Assembly (NCBI RefSeq): GCF_003194585.1
Contig: NZ_QHKZ01000001.1
Location: 372,001-436,000, forward strand
Source: Nocardioides daejeonensis
Lineage (GTDB): Bacteria; Actinomycetota; Actinomycetes; Propionibacteriales; Nocardioidaceae
Reading direction: 5' to 3'
Length of the DNA stretch: 64,000 nt
The translations under genes and the position numbers were made by a program. Shown piece after piece: positions 55,934-64,000 of this stretch. The first letter of the stretch is position 1. Each line of letters starts with the position of its first letter. Below the pieces are notes generated by a model. That model was not told where the DNA came from, searched no databases, and was given only the letters and a program-made list of their open reading frames with translations.

Positions 55934-55963
55934 GTGACAGCGAATATGACATGGGAGTAAAAT
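55934..55963 (+). promoter_or_regulatory. sigma-70-type promoter of the DUF2236 gene
   Basis: GTGACA (55934-55939) as -35 and TAAAAT (55958-55963) as -10 with an 18-base spacer. The AT-rich spacer and its nearness to the divergent TetR gene make it a likely repressor site. Confidence 0.55.
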
Positions 55964-55996
55964 TCAATGGTCTGCCCGTTCCGCAAGGAGGCTCCG

Positions 55997-57094
55997 ATGC
56001 TCAAGACCCGGTACCAGCTCCGCAAGCAGTTCGAACCCGCCGCCGACTACGGCTTCTTCGGCCCCGACTCGGTGACCTGGAAGGTCTGGAGCCACCCCAC
56101 CTCCTACGTGCTCGGCTTCACTCGCTCGGTGACCATCGAGCACCTCGATCCCAATCTGGCCGCCGCCGTCGTCCAGTCGGGTGGGGTGAAGTACCGGCCG
56201 CACACCCGCTACGCCCGCACCATGCGCTACTTCGCGCTGGTGGCCTTCGGCGCCGCGGAGCCGACGGCGAAGGCAGCCGACGTGCTGGTCAAGGTGCATT
56301 CGAAGGCGATCGGCCACGACCCGGTCACCGGCGGGGAGTACGACGCCAACCGGCCCGACTCGCAGCTGTGGATCCACATGACCGCGTGGCACTCGATCCT
56401 GACCTGCTACGAGAAGTTCGGGCCTGGTCGGCTGAGCGAGGCCGAGGAGAACCAGTTCTGGGCCGAGTGCGCCCGGGCGGCGGAGCTGCAGACGATCGAC
56501 CCCGACACCGTCCCGCGCTCACGTGCAGAGGTGCGCGAGTACTTCGAGCAGTGGCGCCCGCACCTGGCGATCTCGGAGGCCGGCCAGGACATGGTCGACT
56601 TCATCCTCCAGCTTCACGTGGCGCTGCCGCCGGACCTCCCGGCGTGGCAGAAGCGGGTCTTCGCCCCGGCGATGAGCATCATGCGCCGCGGCATCATCTC
56701 GACCTACCCGCGGCACTTCCGCAAGATGTTCGGCATCACGCAGGGGCCGGTCACCGACGCCTTGGTGCTCTGGCCCAACAAGCTCCTGCACGGCGCCGCC
56801 CGAGCGTTCCCCGAGGTGTCCTTCCTCTTCATGCAACTGCTCGCACCCGCGGCGGTGGAGGTCGCCGCACCGGTGATCCTGGGCATCCCGGCCCGCAACG
56901 CCACCACGATGACGCCCCGCGAGGCGCAGGCGAAGTTCGGCTTCGACCTGCCGGCCGAAGCTCACCCCGAGCTGCGTGCCAAGCAGCGCGCGCGGGTCTT
57001 CGACGAGGGCATCCGTCCGAGCGACGAGGGTCTTGTCGAGTCCGAGCAGCACATCGGGGCCATGCAGGCCCGGGAGGTTCCCGCCGGAGCCTGA
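55997..57094 (+). CDS. DUF2236 oxygenase-like protein (MpaB/latex-clearing type)
   Basis: The 365-residue protein has the DUF2236 features: FFGPDSVTWKVWSHPTSYVLGFTRSVTIEHLDPNLAAAV at the start, ARTMRYFALVAFG, then HSKAIGHDPVTGGEYDANRPDSQLWIHMTAWHSIL with the histidines that may hold haem or metal. The family contains the mycophenolic-acid gene MpaB' oxygenase and the latex-clearing protein, both acting on long isoprenoid chains; the substrate here is open. ATG 55997 stands six bases after AAGGAGG. It is divergent from a TetR gene that probably regulates it, and followed by an alcohol dehydrogenase. Confidence 0.82.
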   Translation: MLKTRYQLRKQFEPAADYGFFGPDSVTWKVWSHPTSYVLGFTRSVTIEHLDPNLAAAVVQSGGVKYRPHTRYARTMRYFALVAFGAAEPTAKAADVLVKVHSKAIGHDPVTGGEYDANRPDSQLWIHMTAWHSILTCYEKFGPGRLSEAEENQFWAECARAAELQTIDPDTVPRSRAEVREYFEQWRPHLAISEAGQDMVDFILQLHVALPPDLPAWQKRVFAPAMSIMRRGIISTYPRHFRKMFGITQGPVTDALVLWPNKLLHGAARAFPEVSFLFMQLLAPAAVEVAAPVILGIPARNATTMTPREAQAKFGFDLPAEAHPELRAKQRARVFDEGIRPSDEGLVESEQHIGAMQAREVPAGA

Positions 57095-57187
57095 TGGCGT
57101 GAGCCGTGCAGCTGGGTGGGAGCGGGTGCCCATGCTCCGTCGTACCTGCGCAGACTCACTCCCCGGAGCAGCGGCGGAGGAGGATGC

Positions 57188-58222
57188 ATGCGGGCAGCGG
57201 TACTGCGGGCAGGGGCGTTGGTGGTCGACGAGCAGCCGGAGCCGCCGGAGCCCGGACCCGCTCAGGTCACCATCGACGTTCTGGCCAACGGCATCTGCGG
57301 CACCGACCTGCACATGGTCGCCGACCTTGACGGATGGTGGGAGGCGACCGAGCGGGCCGGGGACGCGATGAAGCTCTTCGACCGTGGTCGCGACGTCGTG
57401 ATCGGCCACGAGTTCGCCGGCCGGGTCCGCGCCCTCGGGGCGGAGGTGACGGGACTGGCCGCCGGAGACCTGGTCTACTGCATGCCGCTCGCGGTGGCTC
57501 CCGACGGCCGCCTGCACTGCCTCGGCTTCAGCAACGACTACCCCGGTGGGCTCGGTCGGCGCGCGACTGTGGACGCCTCGATGGTCGTCCCGCTGCCCGA
57601 CGGGCTGAGCCCGGAGCACGCGACGTTCCTCGACCCGATGGGCGTCGGGGAGTACGCCGTCGCTCACCGTGCCCGGATCCCGGAGGGCGAGCCCGCGCTG
57701 GTGGTGGGCACCGGTCCGGTCGGTCTCGGGGTGATCGCCGCGCTGCGTCGAGCGGGTGCGTCCACGATCGTCGCCGTGGAGCCGAGCGCGCTGCGACGCG
57801 AGGCCGCCTCCCAGGTCGGAGCGGATGTCACGGTCGACCCGAACGAGCGTGGCTGGGTGGAGGTCTGGGCAGAGCTCGGCTTCACCGGACCTGCCTACGT
57901 CTTCGACACCAGCGGTGCGCCCGGCATGGTCCCGCGGCTGGTGGAGGAGGTCCCGATGCGCTCGGTCATCACCACGGTCGCCTCCGGCACCCGCGACGAG
58001 CCGCTGCGGCCCTCGATCGCGGTCAAGAAGGACCTCACCCTGCACTTCGCGATGGGCGGCTCGACCGAGATCTATGCCCGGATGGCCGACGAGCTGGTCG
58101 CTGGCCGGCCGGACGTCTCCGACCTGGTGACGACCATCGGGCTGGAGAGCGTCGCGGACGCCTTCGCCGCCCTGCGCAATCCCACCGAGCACATCAAGGT
58201 CGCGGTGCTGCCCCAGGCGTGA
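57188..58222 (+). CDS. zinc-type alcohol dehydrogenase, MDR superfamily
   Basis: This 344-residue enzyme should oxidise an alcohol or sugar alcohol with NAD(P). The catalytic zinc ligands are in GICGTDLHMVAD (Cys36-Gly-Thr-Asp) and GHEFAGRV (His, Glu), and the nucleotide-binding fold is VVGTGPVGLGVIAALRRAGA with VVVEP-like VAVEPSAL. The four-cysteine lobe for the structural zinc is missing; the region reads YCMPLAVAPDGRLHCLGFSN. ATG 57188 has GGAGGAGG five bases upstream. It lies 93 bases after the DUF2236 gene, so a shared pathway is possible. Confidence 0.88.
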   Translation: MRAAVLRAGALVVDEQPEPPEPGPAQVTIDVLANGICGTDLHMVADLDGWWEATERAGDAMKLFDRGRDVVIGHEFAGRVRALGAEVTGLAAGDLVYCMPLAVAPDGRLHCLGFSNDYPGGLGRRATVDASMVVPLPDGLSPEHATFLDPMGVGEYAVAHRARIPEGEPALVVGTGPVGLGVIAALRRAGASTIVAVEPSALRREAASQVGADVTVDPNERGWVEVWAELGFTGPAYVFDTSGAPGMVPRLVEEVPMRSVITTVASGTRDEPLRPSIAVKKDLTLHFAMGGSTEIYARMADELVAGRPDVSDLVTTIGLESVADAFAALRNPTEHIKVAVLPQA

Positions 58223-58230
58223 CCCCTACC

Positions 58231-58336
58231 CGTCGAGTTCGCGCAAGTGGAGCGTCGAGTTCGCGCAAGTGGCTGCTTTCTCGAAGTGATGCGGTCATCC
58301 GCGCGAACTGGAGGGGGCATATGCGCGAACTCAACG
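58231..58336. repeat. cluster of GAGTTCGCGCA repeats
   Basis: A 20-bp unit, CGTCGAGTTCGCGCAAGTGG, occurs at 58231-58250 and again at 58253-58272. Shorter inverted copies (GCGCGAACT at 58301, TGCGCGAACTCAACG at 58322) follow. All lie between two genes and could form long hairpins. Confidence 0.6.
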
Positions 58337-58360
58337 TGCCTCTGGTGCTGGCTCGGTGGG

Positions 58361-58969
58361 TCAGTCGGAGCTGCGGCTGCGCTCGTCGAGGCGCTCTTGG
58401 ACCAGCATGGTGACCGCCTGGGTGAGCTCGGAGACCTGACTGCGTAGCTCTTCGATCTCGCGCTGTTGACGCTCGACCTCGTCCTCTGCGGCGTCCGGCT
58501 TCTTTGTGGCCTTCGTGGCCTTCGTGGCCTTCGTGGCGCTCGAGGCCAACGTGTCGGACCCCGGCCCGGCACCGGTCTTCTTGGCGCTCTTCGCCCCCTT
58601 GGAGCCGGACTTCTTCGCCTCAGACTTCTTCGGGCCGGACTTCTTCGCCTCGGACTTCTTGCTCGACTTCGTGGCGGAGGAGCTGGTGCTGCTGCCGGTC
58701 ACGGTCTCGCCGACCAGGGACTGGGCGATCTGAGCGGGTGCCTTGAGCAGGCCGCTGAGCAGGTCGCTGCTGCCGCCGCTCTTGACCCGGCGTCCGAGGA
58801 CCTGGGCGAGGACCTCGTCGGTGCGGTCGTCGCCGGAGGAGTGGTCGCGCACCACGAACCGGATGCCGGACTCCAGCATCGTGGAGAGCTCGTCGAGGGT
58901 GGTGAACCTACCGAGGTCGGTGTCGTAGAGCTTGCGGTTGGCGTAGCGCTTGATGACGCGGGGTTCCAT
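58361..58969 (-). CDS. polyhydroxyalkanoate-type regulator with Lys/Ala-rich linker
   Basis: The first 60 residues of this 202-residue protein form the DNA-binding domain of the PhaR type (PF07879): MEPRVIKRYANRKLYDTDLGRFTTLDELS. A helical part (to about 80) and a long low-complexity region follow (80-150), made of Ser/Lys/Ala repeats such as KKSEAKKSGPKKSEAKKSG and KATKATKATKK. The last 50 residues are a coiled coil (EVERQQREIEELRSQVSELTQAVTMLVQERL). PhaR proteins control storage-polymer granules; no PHA synthase lies in this window. GGAGG stands six bases before ATG 58969, and TAATAT upstream is a likely -10. Confidence 0.85.
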   Translation of the reverse strand: MEPRVIKRYANRKLYDTDLGRFTTLDELSTMLESGIRFVVRDHSSGDDRTDEVLAQVLGRRVKSGGSSDLLSGLLKAPAQIAQSLVGETVTGSSTSSSATKSSKKSEAKKSGPKKSEAKKSGSKGAKSAKKTGAGPGSDTLASSATKATKATKATKKPDAAEDEVERQQREIEELRSQVSELTQAVTMLVQERLDERSRSSD

Positions 58970-59088
58970 GATGTGCCTCCTGTCGGCCGACATATTACGC
59001 GATGCGCAAAGAAGGGCCGTGCGCAGGGGAACCGGAGGTCGGATGACCCCCGGGCGCGAACCGCTGCCCGGGCTACGGGTGGCGGTTC

Positions 59089-60456
59089 CTATCTCGAGAA
59101 GTGCTCGACCAGCTGCACGTGCAGCTCGCCGACGAGGAAGCCGAGCAGGGCGCCGACCATGATCAACGTCCGCTCGTCGGCCTGGAACGCAGGCCGGAGC
59201 ACGCCCTCGAACTCGTCGGGCGTCATGGCCTTCATCTTCTCCGCCATCGTCTCCTTGATCTGGAGCTGCGCGTCCAGATGGCCGAGCGAGTCGGCGAGCA
59301 CGTCGGGCAGGACCGCTACGAACTCCTTGGCGGCGGTCCGGGCCATCGGGTCGACCTGTGCGAGGTCGAGCCCGCTGCCGGTGACGTTGCGCAGCGGCCG
59401 GGTGACGGCGCCGGTCAGGGCGCCGAGGACGGAACTGACCGCACCCTGGCCGACGAGGCCAGCCTCCTCCAGCTCGTCGAACCCGAGCCGACCCAGCTCG
59501 CGACGTACCAGCGTCTCGACGTCGGCCAGCTCCTCGCGCAACGCCTTGCGGATCACGCCGGAGAAGAGGTCTGCGACCTCGGGCGCGCGCGGCCCGGTGA
59601 ACATCGAGGCGATGATCTTCTCCGAGGTGAGCACCCGGGTCCCGATGAGGATGCCGTACTCCTCCGACACCGGAATGCGGTGCTTGAGGAACAGGCCGTG
59701 CCACGTGACGATGCCGAGGTACTTCTTCGGCTCCTTCGGGTTGAAGATCAGCCGCAGTGCCGCCCAGTCGGTGAACCAGCCGATGAAGAGGCCGAAGATC
59801 GGCATCACCAGCGGCTCGTGGAAGAGCGCCCAGATGGCGGCCTGGATGAAACCGATGAAGAAGCCGAAGAGCAGGCCGCTCTGGCGGATGAAGGCGAACT
59901 CGCGCCGACCGACGTCGAGGAACATCCGCTCGAGGATGTCGGGGTCCGCCAGGAACTCGGCGGTGACCATCTCCTGGAGGTCGAAGACGTCGTCGATGTT
60001 CTTGCGCAACTGTTTGACGAACTTGGGGATCAGCTCGACCGCGATCTCCTGCGCGCGCTGCACCACCATGTCGCGGGCCGGCCCGGGCAGCACGTGCCAC
60101 AGGGCGGGCTGGTACTCCTCGGCGACGATCGGCACGATCCGGGCGACCTCTTTGCGTAGCGGCCGCTCGATCCGCCGCGCCAGCTCGCGAGAGTCGACAC
60201 GGTCGACGATGTCGCCCGCGGAGATGAGCCGGCCGGTGAGGGTCTGGCAGAGCACCTCGACCATCTGCGGCGCGCGGCGGGGGATGATGCCCTGCCAGCC
60301 CAGCTTGCCGATACCGCGGAACTTCTGGGGGCGGAACATCATCTTGATGGCGGCGAGCTTGGTCAGGTAGCCGATCGCCCCAGCGATGAACGGCATGGAC
60401 ACGTAGACGATCCAGTTGACCTGAAGGTCCTCGACTATGGCTGACCAGTCCCGCAC
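59089..60456 (-). CDS. DUF445 membrane protein
   Basis: The 455-residue protein has a hydrophobic N-terminus (about 14-34; WIVYVSMPFIAGAIGYLTKL), a central membrane pair (about 194-230; LLFGFFIGFIQAAIWALFHEP and MPIFGLFIGWFTDWAAL) and a C-terminal one (about 428-447; TLIMVGALLGFLVGELHVQL). The soluble parts are amphipathic helices. GYLTKLAAIKMMFRPQKFRG and GWFTDWAALRLIFNPKEPKKYLG are the two DUF445 signatures, almost duplicates of each other. Function is unknown; YheB-like members are linked to the envelope and spores. The GTG start has GAGAGGGA upstream. Confidence 0.88.
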   Translation of the reverse strand: MRDWSAIVEDLQVNWIVYVSMPFIAGAIGYLTKLAAIKMMFRPQKFRGIGKLGWQGIIPRRAPQMVEVLCQTLTGRLISAGDIVDRVDSRELARRIERPLRKEVARIVPIVAEEYQPALWHVLPGPARDMVVQRAQEIAVELIPKFVKQLRKNIDDVFDLQEMVTAEFLADPDILERMFLDVGRREFAFIRQSGLLFGFFIGFIQAAIWALFHEPLVMPIFGLFIGWFTDWAALRLIFNPKEPKKYLGIVTWHGLFLKHRIPVSEEYGILIGTRVLTSEKIIASMFTGPRAPEVADLFSGVIRKALREELADVETLVRRELGRLGFDELEEAGLVGQGAVSSVLGALTGAVTRPLRNVTGSGLDLAQVDPMARTAAKEFVAVLPDVLADSLGHLDAQLQIKETMAEKMKAMTPDEFEGVLRPAFQADERTLIMVGALLGFLVGELHVQLVEHFSR

Positions 60457-60678
60457 GATCAGGTCCCTCTCGCTCCGGTCCCTCCCCGTGGCGTGATTCC
60501 TCGCGCAGTATGTCAGCGGCCCAGGTCACGCGCCATTGGCTCGGCGTCTCAGGCGAAGGGGGCCCTGCTGTGCTCCTGCCCAAGACGCCGTGCGGTGGCG
60601 CGGGCCGTCGTACCCCTCTGAGAGACTGCCGTCCCGGCCCGTACACGTAGGACGCAGGAGCACGGAGGACCCGAGGGC

Positions 60679-62193
60679 ATGAGCGAGATCGCAGCCGAGT
60701 TGGCGCGCGTCAAGGGCGCCTTCGCGCAGCCCACGCTCACGCTGCTGCACCAGCGGCAGGCCCCCGTGGTCATCGCGATCTTCCGCACGGTCTTCGGGCG
60801 GCACAACAAGCCGATCCCGACCGCGCGCCTGCATACCCAGGTCGACGCGCATCTGGAGGCGCTGCGGCAGCAGTCCCTGGACCAGGTGGGGGAGTCCGAC
60901 CTCCCGCAGGGCAGCGGCCGGGAGCTGTGCCAGCGATGGATGCGGGGCCAGTGGCTGGTGCGTGCGCTGGACGAGGCGGGGCAGGAGGTCTATGCGCTCA
61001 CCTCGCACGCGCAGCAGGCCCTGGAGCTGGTGAAGACCCTGGCACGTGACCGGGCCACGTTGAGTGAGCACCGGATCGCCACGATCCTCGGCACGGTGCG
61101 CCGGTTCAACGCCGACGCCAACCCCGATCGCTCCACTCGGGTCACGATCCTCAACACCGAGATCGCCCGACTCTCCGCCGAGCGCGACCGTCTGGTCGAC
61201 GGAGCCGAGCTGGTCAGCGCCACCGAGGACTACATGCAGGAGGGGTACGCCGAACTGCTCTCGCTGGTCTCGGCCCTGCCGAGTGACTTCGCGCGCGTCG
61301 AGGAGCGATTCGCCGCCATCCGCTCCGAGATCCTGGCCGCGTTCCGTGCCGAGGACCGGCCGCCGGGTGCGGTGATCGACGACTACCTGGCCCGCGCCGA
61401 CGCGCTGATGACCTCCACGCACGAGGGCCGTGCGTTCGAGGGTGCCTTCGCCCTGCTGCGCGACGATGCGCTGGTCGGCCAGCTGCGTGGCGACCTGAAC
61501 GCCCTCCTCGAGCATCCGCTCTCCGACCGGATCCTGGCCGACGCCGATCGCGCCGAGCTGCGCGGCACGGTGAAGCTGATCCGGGAGGGGCTCGATCGGG
61601 CGCTGGCGCAGCGCTCCAAGGTGACCGCCACCCTGAAGGAGTACATCGTCGCCCATGACGGACTGCGCGACCGCGAGCTGGAGCAGACCCTGCGCCAGGT
61701 CGAGGCCGAGCTGATGACCTGGCTGGCCGGCACCGGCCCACGCGCCAGTCACGAGGTGCCCCTGCTCCCGGCACGGGTCGGGGTCGACCACCTGCGGGAG
61801 CGGTTCCACGATCCGGCCGACGACGTGTTGCCTGAACCGATCGCGATCGTCGACCCGGCTGGGGCCCCCGATGTGTCGCTGGCCGACCTGATGGCTCAAG
61901 GCGGCCCCCACCTGGGCGTCCTGCGCGAGCGTCTCGACGAGATGACCGCAGCCCGACCGGAAGGCAGCCTCGGCGAGCTCTTCGACGAACTCGAGCCGGC
62001 GCTCCGTCGACCGGTCGAGATCTTCGGCCTGCTCCACCTGGCTGCCGACCTGGAGGGGCAGGCCGAGCCGGCCTGGGAGAGCTACCGCGCGCTGCGTCCC
62101 GACGGGAGCGACCGCGAGTTCCGCGTGCCGCGGCTCCCGCTGCGGCCCGCGGAGCCACTGACCGATGCTGACGAGAGTGAGGCTCGCCCATGA
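60679..62193 (+). CDS. jetA: Wadjet JetA (DUF3375), kleisin-like subunit
   Basis: This 504-residue protein matches the DUF3375 family: it opens ELARVKGAFAQPTLTLLHQRQAPVVIAIFRTVF and continues with ARLHTQVDAHLEAL and LTSHAQQALELV, all helical, with no catalytic motif. In type I Wadjet, JetA is the kleisin that links the SMC-like JetC arms with JetB; the complex (with nuclease JetD) extrudes and cuts small circular DNA such as plasmids. The stop overlaps the jetB start by four bases (ATGA). GGAGG lies ten bases before ATG 60679. The system stands next to no other defence gene seen here. Confidence 0.9.
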   Translation: MSEIAAELARVKGAFAQPTLTLLHQRQAPVVIAIFRTVFGRHNKPIPTARLHTQVDAHLEALRQQSLDQVGESDLPQGSGRELCQRWMRGQWLVRALDEAGQEVYALTSHAQQALELVKTLARDRATLSEHRIATILGTVRRFNADANPDRSTRVTILNTEIARLSAERDRLVDGAELVSATEDYMQEGYAELLSLVSALPSDFARVEERFAAIRSEILAAFRAEDRPPGAVIDDYLARADALMTSTHEGRAFEGAFALLRDDALVGQLRGDLNALLEHPLSDRILADADRAELRGTVKLIREGLDRALAQRSKVTATLKEYIVAHDGLRDRELEQTLRQVEAELMTWLAGTGPRASHEVPLLPARVGVDHLRERFHDPADDVLPEPIAIVDPAGAPDVSLADLMAQGGPHLGVLRERLDEMTAARPEGSLGELFDELEPALRRPVEIFGLLHLAADLEGQAEPAWESYRALRPDGSDREFRVPRLPLRPAEPLTDADESEARP

Positions 62194-62960
62194 GCACTGA
62201 CCTGAGCACCGACCCGGCCGCCGACAGGGCCGCCGAGTCGCCGGAGGACTGGTCCGAGCCGGGCTGGCCGGAGGCGGGCTGGACGGAGGCCGGGGAGAGC
62301 GCCGTGGGCGACTACGCCTCGGAGACCTCGGTCTCACTCTTCGAAGGCGACGAAGGCGGGCTGGAGTTCGCCCAGCGGCAGGCGCTCGTCACCTTGCTGA
62401 AGCAGCGCTTCATCAGCGCCCGCACCCACCCGCGCGACTGGCAGACGCTCGTCGAGCACGAACGGGTACTCCGCTCGCGACTTAACGACCTCTTCCTCGA
62501 CCTCGCGATCGACCGCACCCGTGAGGTCGCATGGAAGCGGCAGGCCTCCTCCGAGACCGGCGGGCGGTTCCCGACCCTGCTGCACGACACCGCCTGGTCC
62601 CGGGAGGAGACGATCGTGCTGGTCCATCTGCGCGACCGCCTGCGCTCCGGGCTGGCCAGCGGAGACGCCCGGGTCTACATCGACCGCGACGACATCCTCG
62701 ACCACATCGAGAGCTTCCGTCCCGCACATGCCACCGACGAGGCGGGTGACGAGAAGCGGGCCCGCAACGCGGTCCTCGGCATCCAGAAGGCCGGCCTGCT
62801 GATCGGCACCGCCGCCGAGGACCGCTTCGAGATCAGCGAGGCGATCGAGCCGCTGCTTCCCCTGGAGCTGCTGCGCGACCTGCTGGAGGCCCTGCGCGCC
62901 GCAAACGAGACGACGCCGGCCGAGGGTGACACCGAGCTCTTCGAGGAGGACGACGCGTGA
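62190..62960 (+). CDS. jetB: Wadjet JetB (DUF4194), KITE-like subunit
   Basis: The 256-residue protein has an acidic, Trp-rich lead (about 1-45; PEDWSEPGWPEAGWTEAG) and then the DUF4194 domain, composed of winged helices: EFAQRQALVTLLKQRFISA, LNDLFLDLAIDRTREVAWKRQ and REETIVLVHLRDRLRSGLASGDARVYIDRDDI. In Wadjet it is the MksE-like partner of JetA. Its end overlaps jetC by four bases (GTGA), so the three subunits are made from one coupled message. The acidic tail (ELFEEDDA) is also typical of its place next to the DNA-binding subunits. Confidence 0.9.
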   Translation: MSTDLSTDPAADRAAESPEDWSEPGWPEAGWTEAGESAVGDYASETSVSLFEGDEGGLEFAQRQALVTLLKQRFISARTHPRDWQTLVEHERVLRSRLNDLFLDLAIDRTREVAWKRQASSETGGRFPTLLHDTAWSREETIVLVHLRDRLRSGLASGDARVYIDRDDILDHIESFRPAHATDEAGDEKRARNAVLGIQKAGLLIGTAAEDRFEISEAIEPLLPLELLRDLLEALRAANETTPAEGDTELFEEDDA

Positions 62961-64000
62961 GCATCGACGAGATCGAGCAACTCGACGAGAGCGAGTTCAA
63001 CGACGGCCTCTTCGACCGCGGCAGCGTGGTGACGCCGGCCGACGACACCATGCAGTGGCGGGCGGCACTGCTCCAACTGGTCAACTGGGGAGGCTTCAGC
63101 GGTCTCACTGCCGTCCCACTGCGCGGTGACACCACGATGATCTCCGGCGCCTCCGGGGTGGGCAAGAGCACCATCCTCGACGCCTACACGGCACTGATGA
63201 TGCCCTCCGACACCAAGTTCAACGGCGCCTCCAACGACGCCGTCGTCGGTCGCGCCCGGGGCGTAGGCCAACGCAACCTGCTCTCCTATCTGCGGGGCGC
63301 CGTCGACGTGGTCGACAACCCGCGGACCGGACGCCCGGAGGAGAAGCTGCTCCGCGGCAAGGGTGTCGACACCTGGGGCGCCGTGGCGATGACCTTCGTC
63401 AACGACCAGGGCGGGCGCTTCACCGTGCTGCGCACCTACTACGTGCCCCGTCGAGCGACCCGCTCGGGCGACGTCCAGATGCAGCTGGTGACCCACGACG
63501 GTCCGCTGGCGCTCGACCAGCTGGAGGTTGCGGTCGCGGAGCGGTTCCATGCGCTCACCCTCAAGAAGCTCTACCCGGGCATCCGGGTGCACCGCACCTA
63601 TGCCGAGTTCGCCGCGGTGCTGCACGCCCGACTCGGGATCGGGGCCGGGGGAGACGGCGCGAAGGCGTTGCGCCTGCTTGCCCGGATCCAGGCGGGCAAT
63701 CAGGTGCGCTCGGTCGACGAGCTCTACAAGGAGATGGTGCTGGAGCGCCCGGCCACCTACGCCGCCGCAGATCGGGCCATCGACCACTTCGACGACCTCG
63801 ACGCCGCTCATAGCGCGATGCGCACCGAGGAGGCCAAGCTCGAGCTGCTTGCCCCGATCACCGAGCTGCACGCCCGTCGGGTGGCTGCCGCGCGACGGCG
63901 CACCGCCCTCGACTCGTACGGCGTCACTGATGGCGGCGACACTCCGCTGCGGCTCTGGCTGCTGCGCACCCATCTGCGGCTGATCGAGGCAGGGGTCAGC
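62957..64000 (+). CDS. jetC: Wadjet JetC, SMC-like ATPase, N-terminal part (cut by window edge)
   Basis: The first 348 residues are in the window. After an acidic lead, the N-terminal ATPase head has QLVNWGGFSGLTAVPL and the Walker A loop ISGASGVGKSTILDAYTALMMP at about 62-75. The following part contains RARGVGQRNLLSYLRGAVD, typical of JetC/MksB-type ATPases where the start of the chain lies close to the substrate gate, and helices leading into the coiled coil (about 290 onward). The rest of the coiled coil, Walker B and the jetD gene must lie to the right. It is translated from the GTGA overlap with jetB. Confidence 0.88.
   Translation, partial: MSIDEIEQLDESEFNDGLFDRGSVVTPADDTMQWRAALLQLVNWGGFSGLTAVPLRGDTTMISGASGVGKSTILDAYTALMMPSDTKFNGASNDAVVGRARGVGQRNLLSYLRGAVDVVDNPRTGRPEEKLLRGKGVDTWGAVAMTFVNDQGGRFTVLRTYYVPRRATRSGDVQMQLVTHDGPLALDQLEVAVAERFHALTLKKLYPGIRVHRTYAEFAAVLHARLGIGAGGDGAKALRLLARIQAGNQVRSVDELYKEMVLERPATYAAADRAIDHFDDLDAAHSAMRTEEAKLELLAPITELHARRVAAARRRTALDSYGVTDGGDTPLRLWLLRTHLRLIEAGVS

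Noticed and set aside
58970-60646. Long frame joining the PHA-type regulator to upstream sequence
   Set aside because: The extension runs through the DUF445 gene in the wrong frame; the regulator has its own ATG with a ribosome site at 58969.

Overview
The window is chromosomal DNA from a high-GC Gram-positive bacterium, very probably an actinobacterium of the Nocardioidaceae type (Nocardioides or a close relative; this is an inference from gene content, no marker was searched). Pointers are the very high GC content, frequent GTG starts, many start codons preceded at 6-7 bases by an actinobacterial -10 box (leaderless transcripts), a DUF222/HNH (13E12-type) element, and a gene set that in Mycobacterium tuberculosis lies between Rv2221c and Rv2230c (glnE, glnA2, panB, the RNase H/phosphatase fusion, the zinc-ribbon protein, the Nif3-like protein). 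About 63 genes are seen, including one tRNA-Val and the RNase P RNA. No prophage, integrase or CRISPR array was found.

Layout. 1-5.1 kb: tail of a DUF3052 gene, two acyl-CoA ligases, a septum-formation lipoprotein, peroxiredoxin AhpE and tRNA-Val. 5.1-9.1 kb: a signalling island with two small secreted Asp-rich proteins, a soluble Ser/Thr kinase and an OmpR-type two-component system; both Asp-rich genes have 11-bp-spaced CTCATC repeats upstream, suggesting one regulon. 9.1-13.2 kb: Nif3-like protein, zinc-ribbon protein (CTG start), RNase H/phosphatase and a frameshifted HAAS/PadR gene. 13.2-15.2 kb: DUF222/HNH element between inverted repeats. 15-22.4 kb: YaaA, RNB nuclease, RNase P RNA, TPR protein, methionine aminopeptidase, small proteins, a sugar dehydrogenase and PanB. 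22.5-30.4 kb: SigE-family sigma factor with its membrane partner, NAD synthetase, and a second two-component system beside three small envelope proteins with 11-bp-spaced TTAGC repeats. 30.4-38.3 kb: an unusual SF2 helicase with a membrane hairpin, an excalibur protein and an SPFH/zinc-ribbon/membrane-protein operon. 38.4-45.1 kb: glnA2-glnE, a SatD/DUF3307 pair with twin operators, and a NicO-type metal exporter. 45.5-58.2 kb: SelO, an MFS transporter, furA-katG, a PLD-type cardiolipin synthase, a GGDEF protein, a 5'-3' exonuclease, TetR, a DUF2236 oxygenase and an alcohol dehydrogenase. 58.3-60.5 kb: a PHA-type regulator and a DUF445 protein. 60.7 kb to the end: jetA, jetB and the start of jetC of a type I Wadjet anti-plasmid system that runs off the right edge.

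The genes are mostly housekeeping, with strong themes of envelope sensing (two two-component systems, one sigma/anti-sigma pair, an SPFH operon) and oxidative stress (AhpE, YaaA, FurA-KatG, SelO). The clearest mobile or defence loads are the Wadjet operon and the DUF222/HNH element. The most original signals are regulatory: the paired 11-bp repeats, the overlapping divergent -10 boxes between map and a 65-residue gene, and the twin SatD operators.
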